NCBI GenBank assembly: GCA_964551015.1 | Contig: CAZKBP010000001.1 | Span: 372,001-436,000, forward strand | Origin: CAZKBP01 sp964551015 | Lineage (GTDB): Bacteria > Bacteroidota > Bacteroidia > Cytophagales > Microscillaceae | DNA length: 64,000 nt | Direction of reading: 5' to 3' | Shown here: positions 62,795 to 64,000 of the stretch, in pieces | Position numbering within the stretch: position 1 is the first letter of the stretch | How the letters are laid out: each line of letters opens with the position of its first letter | The notes under the pieces: generated by a model | Told to the model about the DNA's origin: nothing | The model's database searches: none | Seen by the model: only the letters and a program-made list of their open reading frames with translations | Translations under genes and position numbers: made by a program

Positions 62795-63223
62795 CGTTTT
62801 TAGCCTTTCGTTGTCAATTGCGTGTTGACAAACAACTCATAACCAATCACTAAGAAAAACGAAGAACAACTAGACCTAGATTACACAATCTATCGGAAAG
62901 GGGGGAAATACTATTTTTTCCTTCCTTTTTTTTATTCGAGTCTTGGTGTCTACTTTTTTTCTAAAAAGCTGAGCTTTGCGGAACAAAACAATTCAAATTT
63001 TGATTTTAACTTTCTAAATAGCAATCACCTCGAGAATGAATCCTGATCTTTCATTAAAAAATGAAATTTCTCTTAGATTCAATTCCTTTACCTAGCTTAG
63101 TTTGTTATTTTGGTGAAAATGCTCGTAAATTTAAGCCCCGAAGCATTAAAATAATACAATTAAAGGTTTATTTTTGCGAGCAGAAAACCTAACTTATATC
63201 CATTACTTAATTTAAGTTTGAAC
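62795..63223. other. Intergenic region before the desaturase gene
   Basis: Bases 62815-62870 repeat the degenerate intergenic word style seen elsewhere (AACTCATAACC). No gene is seen. The AT-rich part near 63100-63210 should hold the desaturase promoter. Confidence 0.5.
63169..63176 (+). promoter_or_regulatory. Possible Bacteroidota -7 box before the desaturase gene
   Basis: TATTTTTG fits the Bacteroidota -7 consensus TAnnTTTG, 47 bases before the start codon. I could not find a convincing TTTG -33 box at the right distance, so the call is weak. Confidence 0.25.
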
Positions 63224-64000
63224 ATGAATCAACTCAGTAAAAAAGCCCACCTCAACAAAGAAGAGCGTAGCAGTCCTTCCTGGACTTACAGTTTGGGAAT
63301 TATCCTGATACATCTTTCGCCCATTTTGATTATCTGGACAGGAGCTACGCTGTTTGACTGGATGGTTTGTATAGCTTTATATTTTATCCGTATGTTTTTT
63401 GTAACGGGAGCCTATCACCGTTACTTTTCTCACCGCACCTACAAGACTTCTCGTGTTTTCCAGTTCTTTCTGGCTTTTATGGCTCAAACCTCTGTGCAAA
63501 AGGGAGTGCTGTGGTGGGCGGCTCATCACCGTGTTCATCATCGCCATAGCGATACGCCTCAGGATCCACACTCGGCAAAGATTTATGGATTTTGGTATTC
63601 ACACATCGGTTGGATTATCGGGACTGATTACCGAGATACAGATTTTAAGATCATTGGTGATTATGCCAAATACCCAGAGATTCGCTGGCTTGACAAATAT
63701 CATTTAGTACCCGTATTCGTGATGGGTTTTATTGTAACCGCTTTGGGTGGAATCGTTAATGGAGGTTCTATCACTGCTATGTTTAGCGAGGGTTGGTCTA
63801 CTTTGGTGGTTGGTTTCTTTTTGAGTACGATCTTTCTTTATCATGGTACTTTCTCTATCAACTCGCTGATGCACAAAATCGGAAGACAGCGCTACGAAAC
63901 TGGCGATGAATCTCGCAACAGTATTTGGCTGGCGCTGCTTACCTTAGGAGAAGGATGGCACAATAATCACCACTATTACCAAGCTTCGGCTCGCCAAGGC
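63224..64000 (+). CDS. Acyl-CoA desaturase (fatty-acid delta-9 type), 3' truncated by window edge
   Basis: The open frame runs from ATG 63224 to the window end (259 codons) without a stop, so the gene continues beyond it. The three His boxes of membrane fatty-acid desaturases are present: HRYFSH, HHRVHHRHSD and GEGWHNNHH. The hydrophobic segments between them form the membrane part. It uses a di-iron centre to insert a cis double bond in acyl chains, here probably for membrane fluidity. Several small antisense frames inside it are not genes. Confidence 0.95.
   Translation, partial: MNQLSKKAHLNKEERSSPSWTYSLGIILIHLSPILIIWTGATLFDWMVCIALYFIRMFFVTGAYHRYFSHRTYKTSRVFQFFLAFMAQTSVQKGVLWWAAHHRVHHRHSDTPQDPHSAKIYGFWYSHIGWIIGTDYRDTDFKIIGDYAKYPEIRWLDKYHLVPVFVMGFIVTALGGIVNGGSITAMFSEGWSTLVVGFFLSTIFLYHGTFSINSLMHKIGRQRYETGDESRNSIWLALLTLGEGWHNNHHYYQASARQG

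Overview
The window is chromosomal DNA of a Bacteroidota bacterium, most likely of the Cytophagales group. The evidence is the mix of lineage-typical families: a type IX secretion system (T9SS) plug protein, a T9SS type A C-terminal sorting domain, DUF2480, DUF4846, a SPOR protein with an N-terminal HU-like domain, a DUF1800/DUF1501 pair, a SerB-SerA fusion and many AT-rich intergenic regions without strong Shine-Dalgarno sequences. No rRNA or tRNA gene, insertion sequence, integrase or CRISPR array is visible. One run of 100 N (37115-37214) is an assembly gap.

Layout. 1-3455: end of a flavin oxidoreductase, an MBL-fold protein and a GH15 glucoamylase/trehalase-like enzyme. 3544-8246: MeaB GTPase, then an envelope group made of a CHASE2 membrane protein, a FecR-like/TPR periplasmic protein and two tandem paralogous small membrane proteins of unknown function. 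8354-10150: two S24 (LexA-like) proteins with complementary features, one with HTH but no catalytic Lys, one with a Ser-Lys dyad but no HTH. 10706-14305: CsbD, AI-2E-type permease, an orphan HepT-like protein, YihY/BrkB and a small membrane protein. 14418-18283: rpmH, rnpA (TTG start), S41 peptidase, tsaB and DUF2480. 18329-21544: a lipoprotein, DUF4846, a shortened small heat-shock protein and an orphan SiaC-like phosphoprotein.

22235-32727: a stand-alone Cas6, the T9SS plug, gatB, a TlpA-like lipoprotein, SerB-SerA fusion, miaE, a response regulator/thioredoxin-reductase-like fusion and aat. 32878-37399: a predicted secreted WD40-caspase protein, a STAS-like protein and two tandem coiled-coil genes, the second interrupted by the gap. 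37930-45081: a 1063-residue protein related to type ISP restriction-modification enzymes with eroded methyltransferase motifs, uvrA, and a TPR/OmpA protein.

45112-55917: a long minus-strand envelope array, in transcription order TPR protein, TonB-dependent-receptor-like barrel, HU-like/SPOR protein, ExbB/TolQ, alpha/beta hydrolase, lpxK and porin. 56357-64000: a small unknown gene, the DUF1800/DUF1501 pair with a T9SS-targeted DUF1501 protein, a beta-barrel protein, a lipoprotein and the start of an acyl-CoA desaturase running off the end. Overall the window mixes housekeeping genes (tRNA, ribosome, DNA repair, lipid A) with cell-envelope genes. A few defence-like singletons (Cas6, HepT-like, ISP-like) have all lost their usual partners.
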